Shown here piece by piece: positions 40,139 to 52,124 of a DNA stretch of 64,000 nt. The DNA is from Certhia americana. Taxonomy: Eukaryota > Chordata > Aves > Passeriformes > Certhiidae. How positions within the stretch are numbered: the first letter of the stretch is position 1; each line of letters opens with the position of its first letter. A program made the translations under genes and the position numbers. The notes under the pieces are model-generated. The model saw only the letters and a program-made list of their open reading frames with translations. It had not been told where the DNA came from and did no database searches. The stretch lies in NCBI GenBank assembly GCA_018697195.1, contig CM031859.1:60235246-60299245 (forward strand), written 5' to 3'.

Positions 40139-41546
40139 TATTTTTACGAAATTGGTAATACTGCCTCAACACAAGTGTTCATGGTGATGCACCTGATACT
40201 GCAATTTCTAATATCTGAGCCATAGAGTACAAACTGTGCCAAGGTAAGTACTTGGATGTGTGGGAGTGTGACTCTCGCATAAGCGCACATGCAAAAGTAA
40301 GCTTTCTTTCAAGGAATATGAGTGAAATTACTCAATATTGCAAGATAAAAATCAACAGGAAATTGTTGAAAAACCTCAGTGCCTAAGAGAAGAGCTCTTA
40401 GAAATGTTCTCAGTTAATATGTATATGTGTTAATATGTATGTGCTTAATATGTAGCTCTTCAGTTAAATAAAGTACCACTGGGGTAAGAAATGGTCTCAT
40501 ATCAGGGGAGGATTCAACTCAAAATGCTTGGTAAAGACAGATGCTGTAACTAGACCTGTTAAAAGTACTAATAAAGTTTAGGCAACTTTTTATTTCTTCA
40601 TTTACTTTGAATAGTATAATTACCTATATAATATAGTATAAATTACCTATATAATAAAGATTAAAGGATGGAGGATAAAAGATAATAAAAATGAAAAAAA
40701 CCCACGTTCATTACTGGTATAAAGAACAAAGTGTTTAAATTTCTGGAACTACTTGGTTTTCTGAAGACTGATTATTGCCAATTTACCTTCACATTTAGGT
40801 TTAAGAATTGCAGTGAAGTTACTAATTTGGCATATTTTGTACTGCATATTGTACTATATATCTATCTATGTGTACTTAACAATGGCAAGAAAAGCTGGAG
40901 TAGAGATGACCATGAAGTTAATGAAGCAAAGCTTGGGGCAGATGGAAATTGGGTGATCCTCTCTGCAAGTTAAACTTGGCTTTATCCTGAAAACACAAGA
41001 AATTTCTTACTATAAAGATTAAGTGAGTGAAGAACTCACTATGTTCATCTTCCCTCTTGAATTATAGTGCCCCAAAGGATGATATTTGTAAAGAAAAACC
41101 CTTATTGTACAGATTAGGAGTTTTGAGTATGTAAGTGATGCAGGGACTGTGTAAGCAGATTGACTTTTCTCCACCTTTGGATCAGATAGTTCGTGTGTAA
41201 CAAAGCTATTTCTTGGTTAGGATTTAATATTTCAGTTTCATATACTTTCTGCTGAGTTCATTGGACGGTGTAAGGGCAGAAAGGGAAGGCAAGTACCAGG
41301 CCCTCAGGCACAGAAGTGTGCTACTGACTGGGAGTATCCCACCTGCCCACAGATCATATGGCCCTCTGTAAAGCAGAGCAAATATTCTTCTGCTGTAGCA
41401 TGCAGTCTCACAGAAGGATGTGGCTTTTGGGAAATGATTTAGGAACATGCAGTGCACAGTTATAAATTATCTATTGTCCTGTTTTAAGAGCTTATCCCTT
41501 ACATCTACTACTTCTAGCTATTGTCAAGTTCCTGGAATGAGCTGGA

Positions 41547-41588
41547 TATTAGCACCATGCTCTAACCAACTGAGCGAATCTTGGGCTC
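41547..41588 (-). mobile_element. tRNA-Ile SINE head, 5' half only
   Basis: On the minus strand the sequence contains GCTCAGTTGGTTAGAGC followed by ATGGTGCTAATA. This is the D-arm (A box) and anticodon stem of tRNA-Ile(AAT), preceded by a GAGCCCA-like acceptor end. It stops at the anticodon. It abuts the tail of the neighbouring SINE segment, so together they make one permuted unit. Confidence 0.85.
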
Positions 41589-41703
41589 AAGAGATTCACG
41601 GAATATTCTGAGTTGGAAGGGACCCACAAGGATCATGGAGTCCAGCTCTTAAGTAAATGGCCCATGCAGGAGTTGAACCCACAACCTTGCTGTTAATTAA
41701 CCT
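41589..41703 (-). mobile_element. tRNA-Ile/CR1-tail SINE, TguSINE1-like, 3' part
   Basis: On the minus strand it begins at the tRNA-Ile anticodon region, runs through AAGGTTGTGGGTTCAACTCC (T-arm, B box), then GGGCCATTTACTTAAGAG, and then the CR1-type tail with TGATCCTTGTGGGTCCC and AACTCAGAATATTC. This is the structure I remember for the songbird SINE TguSINE1. The 5' tRNA half is missing here and lies immediately beyond the 3' end instead. Confidence 0.87.
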
Positions 41704-41929
41704 TGGTGGATATGCATTGCTGTTTAGGAATATCAGAAAAAAAGCAGAACTGTTTGCCATGGGGAAATATGAGTCAGCTTCTTATTCATTAAAAATGTAC
41801 AAATGAAGACAAACCAATTTTCTATAAATAATTGTAAAGCCAGAAAAATTAAAGCTGGGTGGAACTGCACAATAAGGATCTGCCTTCTCTTCTTTTGGCA
41901 TAAGAATTTTTACTAGTTACAATTGGAAC

Positions 41930-42155
41930 ACATGAAATCCCATCTGAACATAAGAAAGTGCTGTTTGCTCTCAGATTGGTTGCACATGGGAACAGGTTGC
42001 CCAGACAGACTGTGGATTCTACATCTGTGGCAGTATTCAAAACCCATCAAGACACAGTCCTGGGCAAACTGCTGTAGTTGACCCTACTTGAGCAGGGGGA
42101 TTCAACAATATGTTCTCAAAAGGTCCCTTCCAACCTCAACAGGTTGATGTGATAC
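41930..42155 (+). mobile_element. CR1 LINE 3' fragment
   Basis: The order of blocks is diagnostic of CR1: 'tcccatctgaacataagaa', 'gggaacaggttgcccagaca', 'ttcaaaacccatcaagaca', 'tgagcagggggattcaaca' and 'aggtcccttccaacctcaac'. The final octamer repeat has decayed. The copy is 5' truncated and non-coding. It lies about 225 bp from the SINE in the opposite orientation. Confidence 0.93.
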
Positions 42156-44484
42156 GTTAGTGTAAATGGAGATCATTTACATTTAGTGGCTAATGTTTAG
42201 CCGCTTAGTCTGCCTGAACTTTCTAGATTAAAAGTTGTTAATTTGTAATTTTACAAATTAAATTTTAATTAATTTAAATTGCTAACCTTAATGAGTAATT
42301 AAAATTCTTAGATTTAACAATTAGCAATAAATTAAATTTTTGGTTGTTAAAATAATTTCTCTGATGGCTTAAATCCCCTAAGTACATCACCATGCTACAT
42401 CCTCTGAACACCTGGGCAAAGGAGTTAGTAGGATAAGAAGGAATGGGAGTGGTACTTCACACCTCTTCTGTAGCACAGCTTGTGTTAAAAAAGTTATATA
42501 ATTGTTAAGTTGTGCTGGAGACTTAACAAATGTATTTTATTAATTGAATTGAAACAAATCTCTACCCTGAAATTGCCCATCAGTTGTAGAATTATTTGTG
42601 TGCACTGTGTCTGTACCCCTAATTCTTATCCATAATTCTGGACTGCTAAAACTTTGCCTTGTGTCCTCACTGAAATTTCATCTCAGCAAAAGCTATTTAT
42701 TAATTTGTTTTGAAATTATAAATATGTAACTGTACTTCATCCAGTTATATCCTGGACTTCTAAGGAAACATAAAATACTTAGAAATACAGAATTTTCTTA
42801 AACAAACAACATGGTTTTTCTGTGACAACTAACTCAGAGGCAGCATTGGAAAATAGAATAAACATAAAATATCTTCTATTGTGAATGACCAAATTTTCTG
42901 GTTCAGCTGCAGTAAGATTTAGCTGATCAAGGGAGAGCAGTAATACACATCTAATACAGCAGCCAGGACAGAGAGAGCACATTTCATTCAGTAGCAGAGA
43001 GACAGCACTGGCTAGCAAGGACTGGAGTGACTGAATACCCATCTCGCAGATTTGTCATGGCCAGTTTTTTTAACTAGTTTTGCTTTGATGCTTTTGCAGA
43101 AGCTTGTATTATGTTTGGGCTGCCAAGCAAACCTGGAGGTGCCTCCCATCATCTGCTAGCCCCCCTGCAGGGAATGCTGATCGTTGCCAATTCCTCCTCT
43201 CGTGGTAGGAGTGACTCTCAGCAGAATGCCGCACTTCTGGCTTTTTGCTATCTGCCAGACAATACAGCAGCAACCAAGCTCCCTCTGTCACCAGCTGGAA
43301 GTTCTTTTTCTATCTAATTTTTTATTCTAGTGCTCATCCTCAAAATGTCTTTCACACAACTTGTGGAAACTGTGTCATTTTTCAGTGTGTGTCCTTCCCA
43401 TTGAAACAATCTGCTGCTGAAGGCTCACATTTCTCTGGGCTAACAATGGCAGGGGGTCTCCATCATACTGTGATGATATTGCACTACAGATGGTTCCATA
43501 GGATGGTTTTCCTGGATACTGATGCTTTTTTTGTTTTGCGTTGTTTTGTTTTGTTTTTCTTGTCAGTGTATCAATAATTTTTCATATTCTGGAAAATAAG
43601 AATGTGAACAAGAAATCTTTGGGTAAGGTATCTTCATGCCCCTGGAGCATTCTTTTTTTTCTCCTGCCTTTTTAGTTCAGTCTGTGGCTATGATGATGAA
43701 TTAAACTCCTTCCCTGTTCACTAATTTACACTCTTCCAGCCTGCTTTCAAATCTTTTTCTTAGACACACAAAGCCAGTGTGGAAATAGTAGACAGAAAAC
43801 TATCCCTGTAATTTCCTCACTTATTAATCTGCCATGTGTCTGTATCTCCATAGCTAAAAGCCTCTCTTAAAAAATCAGCTTGAAAAAAAATCCACAATAG
43901 AAATCTCCAAATGTAAGTAAAGAGGGAAGGAAACACATATATTGATGTCACACAAAAAGTGAATTGCAAGCTGGGTTTAGGGACACAACCATGAATAACT
44001 TTCTCCACTGTTTGTTCAGCTTTGTATGTTTTTATAGTCTGATGGTCTTTTGAGATTAATTGCAGAGGATGGAAAGAGAATATGTGTTAAAGGAGAAAGT
44101 GAAGGGAGAAGCAGGAGGTTGAGACCAGCCTGCAGAAAGAAACCAGTTATGCACTATTGCATATTGGGTAAATCGCCACAAATGCAAATGGGAATAAATG
44201 AACACATTGAAATTACTTCAGACTTTCTTACAAGTACCTTTTTCTGTGTTATGATTATTGCTACCCACTTACTAAAACAAAAGTAAGAATCAAAACAGTT
44301 TAAAACTATTCAGGCTAAATCATGGGAATTTCTCTACAGGTGGAACGAGATAATCATAATCCATGTTTTTCTGGATGACAGCAGTGTTGCACCATGTTTA
44401 TAGCCACTGCAGAGGACACACTGGAAAAATGAGGGTTTGCAAAGAAAAACTAATACTTAATATCCATGGGAAAAGTTTGGCTGC

Positions 44485-44547
44485 CAGAGTTCCTGCCCAT
44501 GAATCTCAGCAGTAGATTCAGGGCAGAGTTCCTGCCCATGAATCTCA
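44485..44547. repeat. 24-bp direct repeat, 39-bp period
   Basis: CAGAGTTCCTGCCCATGAAT followed by CTCA occurs identically at 44485-44508 and 44524-44547, with 15 bp between. Exact identity suggests a recent local duplication. Confidence 0.9.
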
Positions 44548-45225
44548 CTAACTGAATGGACTAGCCACAAGTCACTTTACCTTTTTTTTTTCTGTTTATA
44601 GAAGGAACACAATTGTGTACATTTCACAGATGCATCATGAAGAGACAGCAGTTTTAGCAGATGTGGAGCAGCATTACTCTAAGGCTTAGCAGTATGGTTA
44701 CTAGCTAATAAAGTGCAGTTGAATGAACCAGAAGAGGCTGAATTAGGATGTCTTTGCTAGAAGTAATCCTGGAGACTGTAAATATGATAATTAGGATACC
44801 TTTGAAAGCCTTTAGGTGTACTAAACTAAACTTTCTATACTTTTTGGAGTATATTAACTGGTAAATCTGACTAGTTCTGCTAGTAATATACAACTTCCAG
44901 GGATAATTGAAAATGCACAGGACTGCAATTTTTTATCAAAATATTCATGTTAATGAGGGTGGAAGAAATCCTGTTTATTAACATTTTGCAAAAAAAATAA
45001 TCTATTCTCAAGCATCTTCAAGCCTTGCATGAACTTATGCAGCCACTGGCCTAGCAGCTTTATAATTTGTAAGCAGCCCAGATGGCACACTATGGTTCAG
45101 AACACAATCAAAATCTTTGTAAGACTCCATTTAATTTTGGCTGATTTAGATTAATCGCAAAACTGTCCTCTGTGTTTTCTTAACCAAAGCAATTCAAGCG
45201 TTGAGAGGTTTTTTTATTTTGGTTT

Positions 45226-45246
45226 TGTTTGTTTGTTTGTTTGTTG
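45226..45246. repeat. (GTTT)n microsatellite
   Basis: About five GTTT units lie next to a T-rich stretch. Confidence 0.85.
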
Positions 45247-48200
45247 TTGGCATCTTAATATAACTTATGTCCTTCTTATCAGAGTAAATTATATTATGAA
45301 TATTTTCAGAAATTATTAGAGAAAGATATTTTTAAAATTTCAGACATTTCTGGTGGCAGCTGAGGAAATTTTAGGTTTGTCATGGAAAACACATCCAAGT
45401 TTGTCAATTTTCCTTGTAAGGGATTCACTGCAGGACAAGTTTGCTTCTATGATGGATTCACATGGAAGAAGTAAGTTTCTTTCAGGGCCAGCATACCTAG
45501 TTAAAAACCTTATCAACTGCAAAATATAATGATTTGTCTCTTGGGAATTCTTGGTCTGTGGTGAGGATTTGGTGTAATGCAGATAAATGCAAATGGCTAA
45601 CATTTAGCATTAGTATAAATTTTAAATGGTTACTTAAGTCTCTAGGGACAAAATTCTCTTAATGTAGAAGTCATCTTTTTAAGATGTTTAATATAGTGGA
45701 AACATTTAAGGGCTATTTTTCCATTTATTTGATATCATTCTTCTATCCCTCATTAATAAATTAGCATGCCTAAAAACCTTGTGCTAGTTTTATTAGAATT
45801 AATCTCTTAAGTTTCCTAGTTCAACTAACCAGCTAAATTTTTTGTCCAATTTTAGCACCATCAGTGGGTCTCAGGGGAAAATTTGATGTTACTTCTTCTG
45901 AATGTAATGATACAGCTTCCACTGATAATGATACATGATCAAGCCTGAGCTCATGTAACTGGCTTATTCAAGGCCAGTGTTCTGTTATCATTAAAATATT
46001 AAAAACAGTGCATAGAGTGTGGTTTCTATGCCACAACTGGAACATAGTACATGGTGAGTAACATAATTCTTTTCTCAGATGAGCAAATATTCTTAGTTTT
46101 CACTAATGTGCCAGGAAGTTGAAAGAGAAAAGAAATAAATGAGCAGAATATTAAAGCAAAACAAAAAGCATCTCAGAATGAAAAGTGTGTACGCAAATAA
46201 TAGTATGTGATAGTGGCAGGAAGTGATTGCATCTTAAGTCCTCTGCCTTTTTTTCCAGATTTTGCATTATTCTTTAAACTCTTAAATTATAGTGATGGAC
46301 TGAATAATTTCCATAAAACCAAAACAAAACCCACTGTTATTAGTTTGAGCAAATATACCATGTTGAGTTTGTTACCATTTGTTAATTTTCAATTAATTTA
46401 TTAAGATCAGCTCTCATTTTTTAATTTTCAGTAATCAGTGTCACTCTAGTTATGAAAGCACCTCTGCAGTCTAGACAGTACATACTCATTTATGTGATAA
46501 ATAATGGATAAATACTGAGTGTGCCATTAGCCATTAATGCAGTAGATTGATTCCCTGCAGCACACACTTTCCATCCTTGTTTTAGCACTTATGCCACCTG
46601 TCTCTTGCACTTACTGTATGATGCTTCAATAATGTGAATGGGGTTCCCTGATCATTCTTAATTTAGCTCATTTTATCATCTCATAAGTAGGCTGGCATTG
46701 CTCTGACAGATGTTTAAATCAAAAGGAGCCTCACTACTGCCTTTATGATCGCTGTCATTATCCTACCCAATGTTTTTGGCACAATGCAGCTTGCATGAGT
46801 GTGACGGGATAGAATCAGTAGACCTGTTATCTTTCCACAGATTTACATTTTAGCATATCACTATTGCTTTGGCTATGTGGCTGAGACAAAGACAGTTTAC
46901 TTCAAGTCCCTGCTCCCATTTCCTTCAGTTGTAGGAACAGGGATCCAAATGGAATTAAATCAAATAGACAGATATCCATAAGTCACCAGCGCAGGTTGGC
47001 ATTCAACCAAGATTTGAAGAAACTCAAATGTGAAATTGCAAAACTGCTGGCCAAGCTGTCTCACAAATCTATGGAAACAGCCACTATGCCAGACTGCCAG
47101 TGAAACTTCCACCTACAGGTGGAAATTTGTGATTGTAATTCATTGGAAGGAAGATTATGTACTGATCATCCATGTTTACATATAGATTTGTTACAAATAT
47201 GTGTCTATAGTTCAGTGAAATAAATTGAAGTTTATTCTATCTAAATAAATGATTTATTTGTCCTTACATGATGCCTTCGTTTTTACTTTGATGCTCATAA
47301 GATCCTTCTAACTTTTGATAGCCCATTGCATTTAATTTTTATATGGGTAATACAGTATGAAAGTACTGCTGTCCTGTTTTGCATGATTCCCTCAGTTCCT
47401 GGTGTTCAAAGTGAGAGGTCTGTGGCTGCAAGTCCATAGCAAATTGACATCAAACTATTGGTCTGTAAGGGAATATGCAAATAACTTAAATGTGAAAACC
47501 CTTTTCTATGTGACCTGAAACATTGTACTGTGGGAAAGGTGGGTGAGAGAGAGCAGAGGAAAGAATGGACACAAGATACTGAAAGGGTAACATTTTTCCT
47601 CAAATAATCCAGGAGTTAAAGAAATCGTGAAACATATGAGAAAGCTTGTTTTAGTTCTGCTCCGTAGTGGAACAGACTATAATCTGCAATTTCCACTTCT
47701 TGTTCTCTCTTACATCTTAGAGGATATGCTTGGGTGGGGAAGGATTATAATTATTTTTGGTGACTACGTATTTTGCATAAATAATAAAGTACTTTATTTT
47801 GGAGATTAATGTTCAGGTTTCATCTCTGAAGCAGGACTGAGGGTTTATTGTGACCTTGGCTGCTGACAACTTGTTTTATGCAAAGGGAAAAGTGTCATCT
47901 GTAGAAAATTTAACTATTCTATAGTTCAGCCTTTAAGGGAGCAAGTTTGATTCTCCCCTCTGCCTCATGTCATGTTAGTCACGCTCATCACTTGCATTAA
48001 GCCAGGGAGCAAAGATTTGAGTTCCTGATAATAATAATTTTCTTCCTTGGTTAAGAGGAATCCCCAGACATGGTCAGGGGAATTGATAGTTTACACTATC
48101 TCCTCCCTTGGTAACAAAAAAACACCTTGTCCACAGAAAGTTTCCCTTCTCTTGAAAATGACTAGAATAAACTGCAAAATATGCCCCTTCAAGGCTGTTG

Positions 48201-51200
48201 ACAGCACCAAGAGCAAAATTTCTGTCAGTTCAGATGAGCCAGAGGGTCGCTGGTCTGGTAGCAGCAAAGTTCTCCTGCAAAAGATGTATCCTCACCATCT
48301 GGTCAGGCCGGAGTCCAGCTGGCTGTATCTGCCCCAGCCTAGATTGCTGCTCCCTCAGCTGTGGTCCTCCTTCTCCCAGAGCAGCTCCTCTTTGTGAGTC
48401 TGGCCATGGGGTGAGCATCAGAGCAAGTCACAGGAGTCAAGATCCTGTCTGCAGTAAATCAAGAGAAAGCCAGTGGTCCCACTGTCCCCCCAGCTTTCTC
48501 CCTTTCATTCAGGAGGGAAGAGCTGAAGGACCACACTGAGCCACAACTTATGAGGTTCCTGCTTAGCCTCACAGAAACCTCACTGAAGGAAACCAGGGAA
48601 CATGTTTAGATTTTCTGCATAGATTATAAAGCATATTAAAATAATGTAATTCAGTTGCTCACTGAATATGCTTTTGCTTTAAAAGAAGACTAAAAGAGGA
48701 ATGGTAAGTGAAGTAGGCACGTCTCTGTCTTTATAGATGTATAAACTGCTTTGACTGTAGTGAAAACATAGCCAAAAAGATCAGAATGCAAGCCCGTTCA
48801 GTTTAACCAACAAAAACTGTTTCCTCGAATGATTGTCAGAAAATTATTCACTTCTGTTTAATCTATTAGTTTTGTGGGAGAAAGCTAGATCTCTTATCCT
48901 CAAAATAAATTTATTTTCCCTTGCATAAGGAAAAACAGTGAGACTGAGAGATGCCCTGTGATTTAAAATTCAGTAGAATTTGCATCTGATCCATTAGATT
49001 ATTTCTTTTTTGAATTTCAAAGACTTCTAAGCAACTGAGTCATGCTACATTGGAAAATCACACAAAACAATCTGACTTTCAGAAGAATGATTGTTATGGC
49101 TGAACCTTGGAAAAAGGAGTAAGAGGCCAGCTTAAAATACTAGGCGTATCTTATTGTCAGCTTTATAACACTGAGCTATGTTCACTCTACTTTTCTTGGC
49201 AGGTTTTGCATTCAGGAGAGCAAAGTTGTTTCAGGCTGAAAAATAACAACAACTATTCATGTCCTTCAAATAATACATCCCATGTATCTTTACTGTCAAC
49301 TAATCTGATTTGTGTATATAAGTTATTGCCCTGTCAGTTTGTCAGAAAAGACCCAGTCATATATTTTCTTACTTCAAGGGAAAAGCACAAAAGCCTCAAG
49401 AAAAAACTTGTGTTGAGTACCAAGATGTGGCAGATAACAGAAAAATGGAAGTAAAAGGAAAATGAAAGCAACTGAGTACCCCTTCTTCCCATGCCAGCCC
49501 ATCAGTGCTGCAACTTAGTTTACTCCAGTGGACTCCTGATATCCTGTGAACTTGGGTGTTTGTTCTGGTCCCTAATGCACAATCCCACCAATAGAGTAAG
49601 GTACTGGACTGAGACTGGGGACCAGTTAAACTTGATGCTGCTGATCCTACCACATTCATTTCCAATGGCATTAAAAAAGTTCAAAGCCGTGATAAAAATC
49701 TCCCATCAGTGGGATTCAAACAGTTTATCCCACCTTTGTCCCTGTGAAAGCATAGCTCTACTTCATGAGGAAGAAAGCTGGGAAATAATTTTTATATCTT
49801 CATGTCTCAAAATATATATGGGGTGCAATCACTGACAATGACAGCAATTGCTTAACATCTGACTTCTGTTAAATAGAATCAAGTTCTTGATTCTACTTGG
49901 TGTCCTATATACCAACCCCATCAAAATGGGTGGTGGAAAGCACGAACACTGTATCCACTCTATAAGAAAGGGTCACAGAAAGCACCAGGGAGGTATGCTC
50001 TTGCTGATTTTCTAGCCTGCCAGGGAAAAGTGAAATAATAATCTTTTATGTTCAGCTTTCCATCTGTAAAAGAGTTCTATTTTCTTGTTTATACAGGAGA
50101 CTGGGGAAAATAAATGTTTTAGAAGCAGTCACATGCATCAGCAAGAGTAACTGCAATAAAGAGACAACCTCCACTGGTTTGGGGGAGCCTAGAGTTCTTT
50201 TTTAACTGACCCCTACATTTTACCATGCATTAAATACAGATATACACAATATTTAGCATATGTAGTGTTTACAAGAAATAGCAGGTTTTAAAAATAGTCA
50301 GACAAATAATTTAAAATTAATAGACAAAAAGCCATACCCATGTCCGTAGTATGATAAGTTACACAATTCTGTTAAATAGTTAAAACCCCCCACCTCTCTT
50401 CTTAAAATTCTCCTTAGTAAATCTGTGACTTTATTCTGTCACTTCTAAATAGCTAAAGTATTTTTTGAGGAGCAGTCTCAATCCTAGTCTGTCCCAACTG
50501 ACTAGCACACCAAGTGTGCTGTGCTCAGCCAGGGCTAGCAGGGCTCCAGTTCCATGGGAACAATGAGCACACGTTAGTCTTGTCATCTGGAGTATCCGGG
50601 TTTTTTCAAGTATTTTAAATTTTGTCTTCATTGCTGTTTTCTTTAACATAAGTGCTGTAAAATCTGAAAGGAAAAAAAAATACATAGTTAGGTTTCATAT
50701 TGATCAGGGATTATCTGACTGATGGAACTGTGATATGGTAGAAAATGCCTTTTAGCCCCTAAAGAGAGAAAAAAATATTGATCACAGAGCCTATGAAACC
50801 ATTCTAACTATTCTAAAATGTTTAGCTATTCTAGATGTTAGGAAAGTCAGTTTATCAGAGTTATAAATAACAGTACAGCCCACTAAAAGTCAGATTAATG
50901 CATAGCAATCCCAAAAGCATTCCAATAAGGAGTACAGGCATTTGGGCAGATAGCTTTAGTCAGTTTATTACTAACCTTATTGGACACTCAAGATACTTAT
51001 AATGGATTTAATTTGGTAATAATAAATTATTGCTTATGATAATGGTACTATTCAGATTAATAGATTTTAATAAGTTTAAATGATTAGAGCTATTTTATTG
51101 TCTCATCCTGACTAATGAACTAGTTTATATCTGCACTGTACATTGAATGATGGAGACCAATAACTTAAACAGTATCATACAGTCGTATCAGTGTGGGACA

Positions 51201-52093
51201 TCTGAACATATTTTTCCTTATACATTAAAAAGTAAAGTTGGAGTCTATGAAAGATTATGAAAGATTAATGTGTGCAACAGAAACTGTAAATAGCTGACAG
51301 AACACTAGGAAATTAGTTTAAGTGCCTCACCACTCCTCACTTAAACCATCTGTCAGACACTTCTCCAGTAAAATAAAAAAAAACCCAAACAATTTTTAGA
51401 AATATTTGTTCTTCAAATGCAAATTAATACTTTTTAATTTCTTTCAAGCCATGTGGAAGGATATGTATCTTACAATATGTCTGCATGGAGATAAGGTACC
51501 TGTATAACTACTTCAGAAAAAGCTTGCGAAGGCCCAGGCAGGCCATCCAATATAAGCTCAAATTCTCTGTTTAGCTTTGCCAAAAGAGGAGTGGAGTGCC
51601 TGAGGGCACACAGAATGTGGTTTGACAATTGTCTTCAGCTTATGTCCAGCTCACTTGCATGTGCAGGAGCCAGCCTTGCCCTCTCCCCACCTGCTCTTGT
51701 CCTCCAGCCCCCATTGCAAGTGCATTACTAATGCTTCTGACAGTGCAGCTTCTACAAGTACTTGTGCCAGGAGAGGAGAGGTGGTGGAACAACAGGGCTA
51801 GGGACATTTGGAAGAGGAGGTTCACATCTCTCAGGGACACCACAGACTTATGCAACTTTAAGCAGCTTGTAAAACTTCACTGCAGAGCCCCAGCTCAGCA
51901 AGATGCTCAAATATGTGCCTAACTTGAGGCAGGCTATTGGTAAGAAGATACTGAAGCATATGCTTTATTTTTAAACACATTATAAAGAGCTTCCTGAATT
52001 GAGATAATTTCCTTCTCAGTATTTCTCTTCCCATCCAGCATAACTTTATTTTTTCACTTCCTGCCAATATGTACTTCATTTCCCTCTGCACAT

Positions 52094-52124
52094 TGCCAGC
52101 CAGCCTTCAACTTGCTGGCTGGCA
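52094..52124. repeat. Perfect 11-bp inverted repeat (hairpin)
   Basis: TGCCAGCCAGC (52094-52104) and GCTGGCTGGCA (52114-52124) are exact reverse complements with a 9-nt loop, giving a GC-rich stem in AT-rich surroundings. I see no features of a longer pre-miRNA stem. Confidence 0.75.

Larger units (their letters stand above)
37310..41546. other. Intergenic sequence upstream of AIG1
   Basis: This AT-rich sequence contains the GT-rich and TAA/TAG repeats listed separately, and small local repeats such as three copies of TTAATATGTA near 40.41-40.45 kb. I recognise no exon, RNA gene or other transposon. Confidence 0.6.

Noticed and set aside
41547..41703. A functional tRNA-Ile gene
   Set aside because: The two tRNA halves are in permuted order, separated by a CR1-type tail and carry substitutions. 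This is a SINE, not a tRNA gene.
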